This document shows, one piece after another, positions 47,800 through 57,636 of a stretch of DNA of 64,000 bases. Under the pieces are notes generated by a model. That model made no database searches. It saw nothing but the letters and a program-made list of their open reading frames with translations, and was not told the DNA's origin. Within the stretch, counting starts at the first letter, position 1, and each line of letters starts with the position of its first letter. This stretch comes from Cynocephalus volans (lineage: Eukaryota; Chordata; Mammalia; Dermoptera; Cynocephalidae): positions 69,422,501 to 69,486,500 of the forward strand of contig NC_084466.1 in assembly GCF_027409185.1 (NCBI RefSeq). The letters run 5' to 3'. A program made the position numbers and the translations under genes.

Positions 47800-48589
47800 C
47801 TGTTAAAGAAACGACAAAGAGAGAGATTAAAGCATCTCAGCTGATACACCTGAGGAGAGGTATACACCAAAAGTCCTACAGCGAACGTCAACCATGTGGT
47901 AAAAACCTTCCAGTCATTTCCATTAAAACAGAATAAACAGGAATGACAACTAACAGCCAGCTATAAAGCACAATACTGAAGGTAGTAGGCAACACAAGAA
48001 AAGCAAGTGACAGGAATAAGGATCAGAGGAAGAGACAAAACATCACCCCTGCTTTGGGGGTAGATGCTTTGATTGTATAGAAAATTTAAGAAAATATTGT
48101 GTGTAAAACTTAAGACTTGCCAAATTGGACCACCCTTATTCTCCACTGTTTCTATAAAAATTCTACCTCTTATAAGATACCAGTTTATTTTATATGCCAA
48201 TCACAGAGAAAATGCTCCCAGTAAAATGATGCAATGTTTTCTTAGCCCTTAGAATTTATAGTCTATAATTTAAATTATTGTAAGAACCCTCTTAGTTCTT
48301 TCTAATCATTCATTTTAAATCTTATATCATTCTTGTACATTCATAAAAAGGAAAAGTGAAATAAATTGTATAAGATGTAACTAAAAGTCCTCACATTCAG
48401 AGTGTTAATCCTCTAAATCACTTTTTTCTGTTTGTCTGACATATCAACTGAGCGTTTTGGGATCCTGATTCAACCAAAGAGACCATTATAAAATTATTTA
48501 TGAGACCACGAGGGAATTTTGAATTAGTTTTTGAATCACTGATGTCTGTTTTCTTTTTTAAATTGTGGAATCTGAACTGTTTTCACTTA

Positions 48590-48790
48590 TACTTCTGGCA
48601 CCAAACATACTTGACATACATTAGCTCACTTAATATTTAAAACAATCCTTTGAGGTTGGTGCTATCATAACTCTGATTTTACAAATGAGAGAGATAAGGA
48701 TAGAATTGATTATCTTATTGGGAGTATCAGAGCCAGAAGTTATAACAGATGTGTCTAAGTACAGTATTCATTCTTAACCATTATCCAATG
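48590..48790 (+). repeat. MIR-like SINE
   Basis: 'cattagctcacttaatatttaaaacaatcc', 'tgaggttggtgctatcataac' and 'ttttacaaatgagagagataagg' indicate a decayed MIR. Confidence 0.7.
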
Positions 48791-49169
48791 CGGCCTGCCA
48801 ATATACTGCAAAGAGGGAATCTGATATTTAAAAATCTGTATGTATTCCAAATGTAAACGTTTAGATTTTCTGCATCGTTTCCCCTTCATTAGCAACGTAA
48901 CATTCTTTAAAAGTTTTAACAGAAGAGATTTATACTATCATAGTATAAAAATCCTTAAAAAACAAACATTGATATAGGTATAGGAAATGATATTTATGTA
49001 TTAATGAAGAAGAAATAGCTTTAGGAGTGGATCCAAGTTTATACAAGGATTAAGTAAATTATATAGCAGGCATTTTGACCTAATAAGAAAATCCATTATT
49101 CAATAAATAGTACTAGAAAACTAACTATTTGGAGAAAAAAATTAAAGATAGTCCCCATATCATACTATA

Positions 49170-49530
49170 TGATGGATTTTGGACGTGACTGGTGCCATTG
49201 TGCGCACAATAAGCACAAAATAGCCGCCAGCCTCATCTTCCACTCCAGCACCAAGCCCCTCCTCGCTTCCCTTTATGAGAAGACTCCCAACTTAAACCGA
49301 AACCCCTTTTGCTTCCACAAGGACACAGTTCTCCACCCCGATCTACATTAGCATAATGCCCCTCCTTGGTTGTATCAGTCCATATAAGCTCTCCCACCCC
49401 CCACATCTAGTGCTGTCCCCCATTTTGAGGGCAGCCCTGGGCTGCCCCCCCACTTTGGGCACAGCTCGGCAGATTCTTCTCCTTTAATAAAGCTTGAACG
49501 GTACCTGGCATCTCAGCTCACTTTCTTTCA
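49170..49530 (+). repeat. Solo LTR (tRNA-Phe ERV group) with 5-bp target duplication
   Basis: 361 bp, TG...CA, flanked by CTATA at 49165-49169 and 49531-49535. It aligns with the LTR at 52345-52697 ('acaaaatagccgcc', 'ccatataagctct', 'ctgtcccccattttgag', 'aagcttgaacggtacctggcatct'). TATA-like at about 49383, AATAAA at 49486-49491. No internal sequence is left, as expected after LTR-LTR recombination. Confidence 0.93.
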
Positions 49531-50449
49531 CTATACTCCAAAATTAAATACCAAAGGATTAAAGACTGAAATGTGAAGAGAAAAAACACAACAAAAACTA
49601 GAAAGTAAAAGTGAATATTTTTTAGATCTCAAGTTAGGAAAAGCCATTCTAAGCATTCTAGCAATCCACAAAGGAAAAGATTGCTATATCTGATTATCTG
49701 TAACTTTAATACCTTGAATGACTGAATTAGAAAAACATAATTTCACAAATCCTAATGAAATAATTGCTTCAGGCAAGAACAATCCATTGACGTAAAGCCA
49801 GTAAGTGAATGGTTGATGGGGATTTGTACATTTGTATGGTTCCAAAGTAACACTGAACTGATTCCATTCCAGTCTTAAGAGGCAAAATGTAACTGTCGGT
49901 TCTCAGCCTAGCACCTTCCTAAAGCAGTGGTCAGTCTTAGCCTTACTAATAGTGGCTCAACACAGTATGTGTCTCCTGCTTTGATGCAACATAAAGTAAA
50001 CAACATTACCTAGAATATATTTAGCAAAAAACCTTTAACTTCAAACCATCAAGCTTATAGATATAACTTTCAGTTTACAAAAAAACATGTGAGGGATATA
50101 TTTTTATTTACAAAACAAAAAACAATTACACATATTCAGAAGATGGGACATTCTGCAGGACAACAGGGTAATATTTTCAACAATTCACTGTCATGAGAAA
50201 AGGTGGGGAAACTTGTGCTAGATTAAAAGAGACTTAAGTGAAGTATTAACCACATGAAATGTTGGGCCTTGAGAGGATATTGCTTTGAACTATCAGGTAT
50301 AAAGAACATTTTGGGGAACACTTGGGGAAGCTGGAATATGGCCTGAGTATTAAATAAGCTGAAAATTTACTGAATTAAGACCTTCTGGCCCAGCTTGTGA
50401 AAAACACTGGTACATGTTTCACATACACTTGAAAAGAAGATATTCTCTG

Positions 50450-51330
50450 CCTCAGTTCGGTGTAATGTTCCAAATATGTCAATCATGTCAAGTTTACCAA
50501 TTCTATTGTTCAAAATTTCTACAGCCTTATTTTTTTGTCTGTTCAATCAACTACTGAAAGGGATATGTTATATTCTTCCACTATGTAGAGGATCTGTCTA
50601 TTTCTCCAATAGAAGATTGTTACATCTTTCTGGTAGATTGACACTTTCTTCATCATGAAAAGTCTTCACCTCTAGTTATGCTACTTACTTTAAAATTAAT
50701 TTTTATTTTGATTAGTGTTTGCATTTTTTCCATCCATTTACCTTGTACCTTTCTGTGTACTAAAAAAGTGTCTTTCTAAAGCAGCATATATTTGGGGTTT
50801 GTGTTCTTTCTTTCTTTTATTGAAACATAATTGATTATACATGTTTGTGGGGTACAGAGTTGAATATCAATACTTATGTACAATATGTGATGATCAAATA
50901 AGGATAATTACCATATTCATCATTAAAAAATGTAAGCATTCTTTGTGGGGTTTTATTTTCTTTATCCAGTCTGAAACTCTATAACTTTTCATTGGAATCC
51001 TTAGTCCATATACATTTAATGTAATTTTTGTATATATTTGAGTTTAAATCAACCATCTTACTATTTGCTTTCTAATCAACCCATCAGTTTCATGTCCCTT
51101 TTTCTCTTTCTTGCAACTTTTTGGGTTTATTATAATCTCAACTTTTTTTTGTCTATTATAGTTTGTATATTATATATTATTTTACTGAATACAGTATTTA
51201 CCCTAGATATTACTATATGCATTCTTAACATCTTAGAGTATAACATAATTTAATTCATTTGCCACTTCACAGACAATGCAAAGATGTAATATATTCTAAA
51301 TACATTAACTGTGTCCCAATTTATGTGCTA
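50450..51330 (-). repeat. L1 fragment, minus orientation
   Basis: 'ttaccaattctattgttcaaaatttctacagcc' and 'tgaaacataattgattatacatgtttgtggggtacag' are reverse-oriented L1 ORF2/3' sequence. Decayed. Confidence 0.65.
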
Positions 51331-52344
51331 TTTTGGTTACATATATCCACTCTCTTTCCATCATTACAAATAAGTTAACTCACAAATTTACTATATTTTC
51401 ACATGGGCAGTTATAAGACATATATAAGCAATTTATTTAATAAGTGAGATTAGAAATAGGAACTTTCCTCCAAAAGTGAAATTAAAAGCAAAGTGTGGCA
51501 ATTTTTTTTTTTTTTTGTAAATTGTTACAAGCACACCTGTGAAATGGAAATACCACCACACTGTAATGGAATGTTTGCCTATCTTTAATCAATATGCTTC
51601 ATCCCTAATCATAGCCCATGTTACTTCAGAAAGTGCTTATAAAATAAATGAGGTAGATTTTAATAAATCTCATCTACGAGGTAGCCTGGCTAATTGGAAA
51701 CAGCCTGAGTATTCTACTTGGTGTGGGAATTAGTTTTGGTTTTCCTGTTTTAGTAAAAGGCGAAAGATTTATACGATCTGAAGAGAAACCAGAGTGTTGG
51801 TTTTCCTGTTTTAGGAAAACAGTTTTAGTTGGCTCTTATTTCTGTTTAACAGTATAGAAGAAGGAATGAATGGATAACCATAGAAATGTAAATCAGCTGC
51901 TATCAGGATGCACAACTATGATGTTAACAAGGTAACTATTCAGCCTGAAAACTTATACAAGAAAAATAGGGGTTACATTCCCACCAAGGATTCACTTGGT
52001 GAGGTTAAACTATAAACAAAATTACTGACCTGAATTAATTACGCACATGTAGAAAAAATATCCTTATTTAGAGTGTAGCTTTCCCTAGTAAGATTCAATT
52101 AAAAGGATCTTATAAAGTCCTGTTAAAATTAGGACAGACGAAACATGTATTTAATAAAGCCTTATTTTAAAATGGAGTTTGGAGCTAGAAGCATCAAAGC
52201 AATTTATTTTCAAGAAGTTGGAAGTTTAAGCTAAAGACTATTTGCTGAAGGATGTATGAATAATGCTTAAATGAAAAAATAACTGATGCTTAAAAGTCTG
52301 CTTTTATATATTGTAACCAAAGTTATTAACATTTATAATAGATC
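51331..52344. other. AT-rich intronic stretch
   Basis: No gene or named repeat recognised. 'ggttttcctgtttta' occurs twice, near 51736 and 51799. Confidence 0.5.
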
Positions 52345-52697
52345 TGCAACATAACCAGGGCCACTTTAGACAAGCCCAAGTACAAAATGGCGCCGCCCAC
52401 CTCTTCCTCTCCTCTCCCCTCCCCCATTCTCTTTTACAAGAAGCCTCATGGTTTCAGAGAAAATGAAACTTTCTGCGTTTCTCCATTCCCATGACCTAAC
52501 TCAATCCCCACCCCGGAATTACATCACCCAGCTCTTGGCACCAACATACCTATATAAGCTCTACCACCCCCACACCTGGTGCTGTCCCCCATTTTCAGGG
52601 CAGTCCAGGGCTGTCCTCCATTTTGAGCACAGGCAGAAGATTTTCTTTCTTTTATAAAGCTTGAACGGTACCTGGCATCTTGGCTCACTTTCTTTCA
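52345..52697 (+). repeat. 5' LTR of provirus A
   Basis: 353 bp, TG...CA. TATA box 'tatataag' at 52551-52558. The position of the AATAAA in the solo LTR is here 'ttataaag', so the poly(A) signal is lost. The 3' end 'tttctttca' is followed by TTA and a primer site. Confidence 0.9.
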
Positions 52698-52700
52698 TTA

Positions 52701-52718
52701 TGGTGCCGAAACCCGGGA
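52701..52718 (+). other. Primer-binding site, tRNA-Phe, provirus A
   Basis: TGGTGCCGAAACCCGGGA is complementary to the 3' end of mammalian tRNA-Phe without mismatch. That places provirus A in the ERV-F-like group of class I ERVs. Confidence 0.92.
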
Positions 52719-53270
52719 AGGGTTTTGGCCAACATTGTGGACGATCCCCTCTCTCTGGGGGTGACTGGCCCTCGGCGCCCTTCCCAGACCTGCTGGAACC
52801 GGGTTCACTCGGGACTCTCTCCTTTTGCCGTTTCAGACCAACGCATCCAACACCAGCCTCAGTTCAGGGTGAGTCAGTGGGTCTGTCCTGCATACTTCTA
52901 TGGTTCCCCCGACCACTCTATGACTTTGGTCTCTACGAAGCCCAGGCGCCTGGCCGAGGGAACCCTTCTCGTGCCCCCAGCTATTGGAGGATGCTCCTCT
53001 AGCCGGTTAGTGGCTTTTCTCTCAAAAAGAAGATGGGCACCAAAGGGGACGCCCTTTGCTGGCACGCTTCTCCTCCCAGGACTGACTGCCCTTTCTCACC
53101 CTCTACACGGGATCCTCACGATCCAAACCTCCACGCTCTATGCTCTTGGGCTGTCTCCTGGCCAATTTCTTGGCCTCCAGGGAGACATTGAACCTAAATG
53201 TCCTGTTCTGTCCCATTTTCTACTGTACTCTGCACTCTACGCCTCTGGGCCGTCTCCTGGACAATTTCTC

Positions 53271-53402
53271 GGCCGAGCCCGTGGCGCACTTGGTAGAGTG
53301 CGGCGCTGGGAGCGCTGCGACGCTCCCGCCGCGGGGTCGGATCCTATATAGGACTGGCCGGTGCACTCACTCACTGGCTGAGTGCCGGTCACGAAAAAGG
53401 AC

Positions 53403-53430
<28 letters not shown>
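53271..53430 (+). mobile_element. Young SINE, 'GAGCCCGTGGCGCAC' variant, in provirus A
   Basis: Nearly the same as 42808-42962: 'ggccgagcccgtggcgcacttggtagag', 'ggagcgctgcgacgctccc', 'atcctatataggactggccgg' and a long A-tail (about 28 As) at 53403-53430. The long tail marks it as recent. Its boundaries in the ERV leader give no clear target duplication. Confidence 0.92.
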
Positions 53431-53433
<3 letters not shown>

Positions 53434-53598
53434 AAACACCTCATTACAATATATCCCAGTGGTCAGAAGATGGCACTCGATTTAGACACTCACCAAAATG
53501 GCAAAAGCTGTACAGGTTCCTTGTTCAGGCCTTCTCCTATCTCTGAACGCATTCTTCTCTCTGTCAAAACTGTCCTATGTCTCAAATTCTCCTAGCTC

Positions 53599-54470
53599 AT
53601 GCTCGACCTCTCCTTCCAGACTCAGATCAATCTCCTGATCCATCAGCCCTCCACATCTCTCTCTCTTCCCCACACCTGGCCTCCAGATGCTCGTCCTCAG
53701 CCCAGCTCTTCCCCTTCTCCCCCTTCATCAGGTAACAACCCTGTCTCAGCTCTGGCTTTTTGTAACCCTTCCGTGAAGTGGCTGGGATGGAAGGAATTGT
53801 CTGAGTCCATGTACAGGGGGCAGGTCTGGATGGCAGCTCAGGTACATGCTCAAAATAATAGTCAGCCTGTGGGAGCCATTGCTGTTCCTTGCACGGTTCC
53901 AAATAGGAACTACCAGGCTGGCCGCGGGGATTGAGATCTCCAGGATAACATGATCACACACCTACTTCACGGCCTCCAAAAGGCTACTCACAAGTCAGTC
54001 AATTACAACAAGCTTAGAGAGATCACACAGAGATCCGCTGAAAATCCCAGTGAGTTCCTAATCCACCTCTCTGAGGCTTTACATGAATACACATGTATAG
54101 ACCCAAACTCCCCCTGCAGGCATGGCCCTCTTACACTCTCATTTCATTACCCAATCAGCCCCTGATATTCAAAAAACTGTAAAAGAGATCAGACCAAATA
54201 CCAGCTCCTGGCTAATGCCATCCAAGGCTCACATACTCCCAAGTTGGCTGCCTCTAGGGGCAAGCCACCCGGGAACTGCTTCAAATGGAGTCAACCAGGC
54301 CACTCAGCATGGGCCTGTTGTAACCTGTCCTCACTACAAATGGCCAGGTCACTGGAGGATTGACTGTGCCACTCACCAGAGAGGGAGTGGCCCAGTCCCC
54401 AAACTACAGCCTTTGGCTTCATGGCCATCCCTACTGGAGCTTCTAGGCTTTGCCCAGGAGGAAGACTGAC
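53599..54470 (+). pseudogene. gag remnant, provirus A
   Basis: Capsid-like sequence with the major homology region (PSEFLIHLSEAL in the frame starting 53950) and nucleocapsid zinc-knuckle remnants near 54250-54370: CFKW...GH....C in one frame and CPHY...GH....C in another, each with one Cys replaced. The start of gag with its myristoylation site is not recognised. At least three frames are needed, so the gene is dead. Confidence 0.8.
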
Positions 54471-54493
54471 GATGCCCAGGGCCTGAGGCCCTC

Positions 54494-54721
54494 ATGGAGA
54501 TCACCACGCATGAGCCCATGGTAACTTGCCTTGTAGCAGGTAAACCAATCTCTTTTGTCATCCATACAGGGGCCATTTCCTCTACCCTTCCTGAATATAC
54601 AGGACCAACAACCCTGTCCTCTATCACAATAGTAGGGGTCACGGGATCAGAATACTGTCCATGGATCACTCAACCCCTTCCTGCACCCTACATCACACCC
54701 AATTCACATACAAATTCTTAA
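54494..54721 (+). pseudogene. Protease remnant, provirus A
   Basis: About 75 open codons corresponding to the retropepsin region: PMVTCLVAGKPISFVI, then HTGA where the family has the catalytic Asp-Thr-Gly, then a flap-like hydrophobic segment TLSSITIVGVTG. The active-site Asp codon is changed (His), and a stop follows. Confidence 0.78.
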
Positions 54722-54923
54722 TAATGCCTCAATGCCCAGCCCCCTTACTGGGATGAGACATCCTTTTCAAATTCAAAGCTTCTCTTACCCTAAACACTTT
54801 AACTCCGGCTACAATACTCCTATTACAGGCCACCCCAGACCTGGCCCCTGGGGCTTCCACCTTCCCCTCCCCCTCAGACAAGGTTAATCCCTAGTATGAG
54901 ATGCTTCTTCTCCCGCCATTGCT

Positions 54924-55430
54924 ATGTACCATTCCCCTATCCTTGTTAAACTGTGGAACCCCTCTTTGTTCCCTAATGTCCCACAGTACCCCACTGCTAA
55001 CAAACACCTAATAGGCTTAAAACCCATCGTACACAAACTCCTTTCTTCTCATCTCTTACAGCCTACCTACTTACCTTTTAATACACCCATCCTTCCAGTT
55101 ATAAAGCCTAATGGCTCATACCGTTTAGTACAGGACTAATCCTGACATGTGCCATTCCCAACAACTTACTTGGACAGTACTACCTCAGGGATTTTGGGAT
55201 AGCCCCCACTTTTCTGGCCAGGCCTTAGCTGAAGACTTATCTGAACTTCACCCAACCTCTAGCACTTTAATACAATACGTGGATGACCTCCTCCTTTGGA
55301 GCCCCTCCTATGAGGATTCACAGGCCCACACTGCTGCTATTCTTAATTTCCTGGCCTCCAGGGGATATCAAGTGTCCCACAGCAAGGCCCAGATTTGTTC
55401 TCCTTCAGTTCAAGAGTCTAATTTCTGAAC
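54924..55430 (+). pseudogene. Reverse transcriptase remnant, provirus A
   Basis: Two frames. 54924-55139 contains the N-terminal fingers region ending ...NGSYRLVQD. 55147-55428 contains LTWTVLPQGF and the catalytic YVDD box. Between them roughly 50-60 codons of palm, including the first catalytic Asp, are missing compared with the family. A connection-like region continues in pieces to 55760. Confidence 0.82.
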
Positions 55431-56069
55431 TCCCTACTCCTACCACATAGGGTGAAATCCTTTCTTTCTTGGGGCTTGCAGGGCATCTGCGCCTATGCAT
55501 TACTAACTTTGGCATGCTAGCAAAGCCACTTTATGGGGCAGCCAAAGGGGATCCAGCCATTCCCTTAGATCCCACAAAGCCCATTCATTCTCCCTTCCAG
55601 CAATTAAAAGCTGCTCTCCTTGCAGCTCCAGCTCTCTCTCTCTCAAACCTGTCTCATCCTTTTATCCTATACATCACCGAAACCCAAAGATTGGCAGTTG
55701 GGGTTTGGGGACAAAAGGCAGGGGATATTTTCTCCCCTATTATATACCTCTCTAAATAACTAGACACCATAGCTCGAGAATGGACCCCTGTTTATGAGCC
55801 TTGGCAGCAGCCACCCTTTTAGCATAAGAAAGCTCTAAACTAACTTTTAAACAGTCAAGACCCTCTCAGCCATAAGGCCAAATCAATTCTCTCCTTTTCC
55901 TGCCTACAACTTATTCACCTTACTTTCATTGAAAACTCCCAGTTCTCCTTTAAACTTTGCCCTCCCTTAAAATCCAGCCACTCTCATCCCAAAACACTCA
56001 TGACCCTTAGAACACAATTGCACGGAGGCTTTAGACCTCTTTCTCAATCTCTTTCCACACATCTCCCTG
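55431..56069 (+). pseudogene. RT connection region, provirus A
   Basis: The frame at 55469-55759 (FGMLAKPLYGAAKGDPAIPL) is the connection after the RT thumb, stopped at 55758. The rest up to the RNase H region is broken by stops. Confidence 0.7.
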
Positions 56070-56378
56070 CATCCCATTACACGGTTCATAGATGGGAGCG
56101 CAACCTCCACGCCCATCCCCCGGGTGGGTTATGCCATAGTAAATCTAACACAAGCTATTGAGGCTGCACAACTCCCAAAGGAGGTTGGGGTTATACACTG
56201 CAGAGGACACCAAACCTCCAACGACCCCATAGCCCAGGGAAACAAACTGGTGGATCTAACTGCAAAACAGGCTGCTCAATCACCAGGACCCCACTCTTCC
56301 TCTCCTGCTCAGGTCCTTCTCATGGCCCCTACACCCTTATCCCAATACACACTCCAAAAAATACAACACTTCCAATAG
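56070..56378 (+). pseudogene. RNase H remnant, provirus A
   Basis: FIDGSATST (first acidic motif) near 56087, then VIHCRGHQTSNDPIAQGNKL and VDLTAKQAA in the frame at 56124-56378. The middle of the domain is shortened. Confidence 0.78.
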
Positions 56379-57060
56379 TTGGGAGCACAGAGAAAGGACA
56401 ACTGGTATACTCTCTCCAGTCGCCATGTCCTCCCTACCACACAAGCTGAGCAAATCCTTTTAGATTTCCATAATTCAGTTCATACAGGCTATGAACTCCT
56501 ACTATACCATCTTCTGCCCTTATATTACTCTCCCCACAAAAGGACATGCTATCTTCTAACTTTAGTAGATACCTTTTCAGGTTGGGATGAGGCTTTCCCC
56601 TGCAGTTCAGAGGATGCTACAGCAGTAACGCATGCTCTCACCTCAGAAATCATCCCTCGTCTCATCTTACCCACCAGTCACTCAATCACCTACGGGCTGC
56701 CCCTGTAAGCACACAGGCCTCAGCCCCCTCAAACTTATGTATCGTAGACCCTTCACTCTCACACCTCTCCCTTCCAGCTCATCGCCTTTAGGCCAGCATG
56801 TCTCTACAGTTTCACTCATTAGAGATCTTCTTAGGGAGCAGGCCAACCTTCTATTACCTCATCCTTTCCCTAGCACACTCTCAGACTTTAAACTAAGCCC
56901 AGGATAACAAATGTATATTAAGACCCGAATCCCAAAGCCCCTCACACCATGTTGGGAAGGGCCTTATACAGTACTTCTCACCACCCCCATGGCAGTAAAA
57001 GTACTAAGAAAGGCCCCCTTGGTATCACTTATCCTTGGTAACACTAACACCTGAGACTTT
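56379..57060 (+). pseudogene. Integrase remnant, provirus A
   Basis: A zinc-binding-like FHNSVHTG segment, then LLTLVDTFSGWDEAFP (first core Asp) at about 56550-56600. A deletion removes most of the core. HTGLSPLKLMYRRPF and a C-terminal KTRIPKPLTPCWEGPYTVLL segment (about 56920-56980) follow in different frames. Confidence 0.78.
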
Positions 57061-57340
57061 ACCCAAAGAATCTGTTAACACCAAGCCAACATCTCCTCAC
57101 ACTTTGCCCATTTTAGGACCCACAAAACTGAAAATCTCTAGAACCTCCACTCTTCCCCCAATCCCAGAAGAAGGATGATCTTTCCCCCAGCAATTATCCT
57201 CTCACTCTTGCAGGCCCACTTCACGTCCCTCGCACAAGAGCTACTATTTTACTACCTGTTCTAGTACTTGCTACAGGTGAAGTAATGCTCTCTTTTCCAA
57301 GAGCAGGACCGATGCCACTTAAGATAGCCCCTCCATTGTG
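57061..57340 (+). other. Post-integrase segment, possible env remnant
   Basis: Pyrimidine-rich sequence without a recognisable frame lies between the integrase end and the next LTR. An env origin is a guess from position. Confidence 0.35.
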
Positions 57341-57616
57341 TGAAAGTTAGGCAGGAAAGTGGGGGTGGGACAGGAGGAGCTCCGCTAACTGCAAAATTAT
57401 CTCATGTACTGTCGGCTTGCTTGCATTGGCTAATATCTCTTGGCGCAGTGATTGGGCGACCGAGTTGCCGCGCTTGCAGCTTTAAAAACTGAGAACAAAG
57501 ATGGTTCGAGGCCGCACCTTGAATTGGCTGGTGCGGTCCCAGCCACTGGAAATAAAAATCTTTTTCTCTATTTTATATCAGTCTCCTAGGGCGATTTTCT
57601 CCTGATGCCTGTAACA
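57341..57616 (+). repeat. LTR of element B
   Basis: A short LTR (276 bp), TG...CA, with 'tttaaaaact' as TATA-like (about 57481), 'ggaaataaaaatc' carrying AATAAA near 57550, and the end 'gcctgtaaca' followed by TT and a primer site. The left boundary at 57341 is chosen for TG and could shift by a few bases. Confidence 0.75.
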
Positions 57617-57618
57617 TT

Positions 57619-57636
57619 CGGGGGCTCATCCGGGAT
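57619..57636 (+). other. Primer-binding site, tRNA-Pro type, element B
   Basis: CGGGGGCTCATCCGGGAT differs from the tRNA-Pro complement at two positions (first base and G-to-A at position 10) and sits two bases after the LTR, the spacing seen in gammaretroviruses. Confidence 0.8.

Larger units (their letters stand above)
52345..57340 (+). mobile_element. Provirus A: decayed class I ERV (ERV-F-like), no 3' LTR
   Basis: Order is LTR, tRNA-Phe primer site, leader (with a SINE at 53271), gag remnants, protease, reverse transcriptase, RNase H, integrase, then a short possible env remnant ending where another LTR begins (57341). Frames are split by stops, frameshifts and deletions, so nothing functional is encoded. 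The 3' LTR is missing, probably lost when the next element arrived or by deletion. It is an old insertion. Confidence 0.85.

Noticed and set aside
52661-53351. 223-codon plus frame at the provirus A leader
   Set aside because: It spans the LTR end, primer site, untranslated leader and a SINE, so it is not a gene product.
53627-53961. Minus-strand frames opposite provirus A gag
   Set aside because: Shadows of the retroviral strand; no conserved content.
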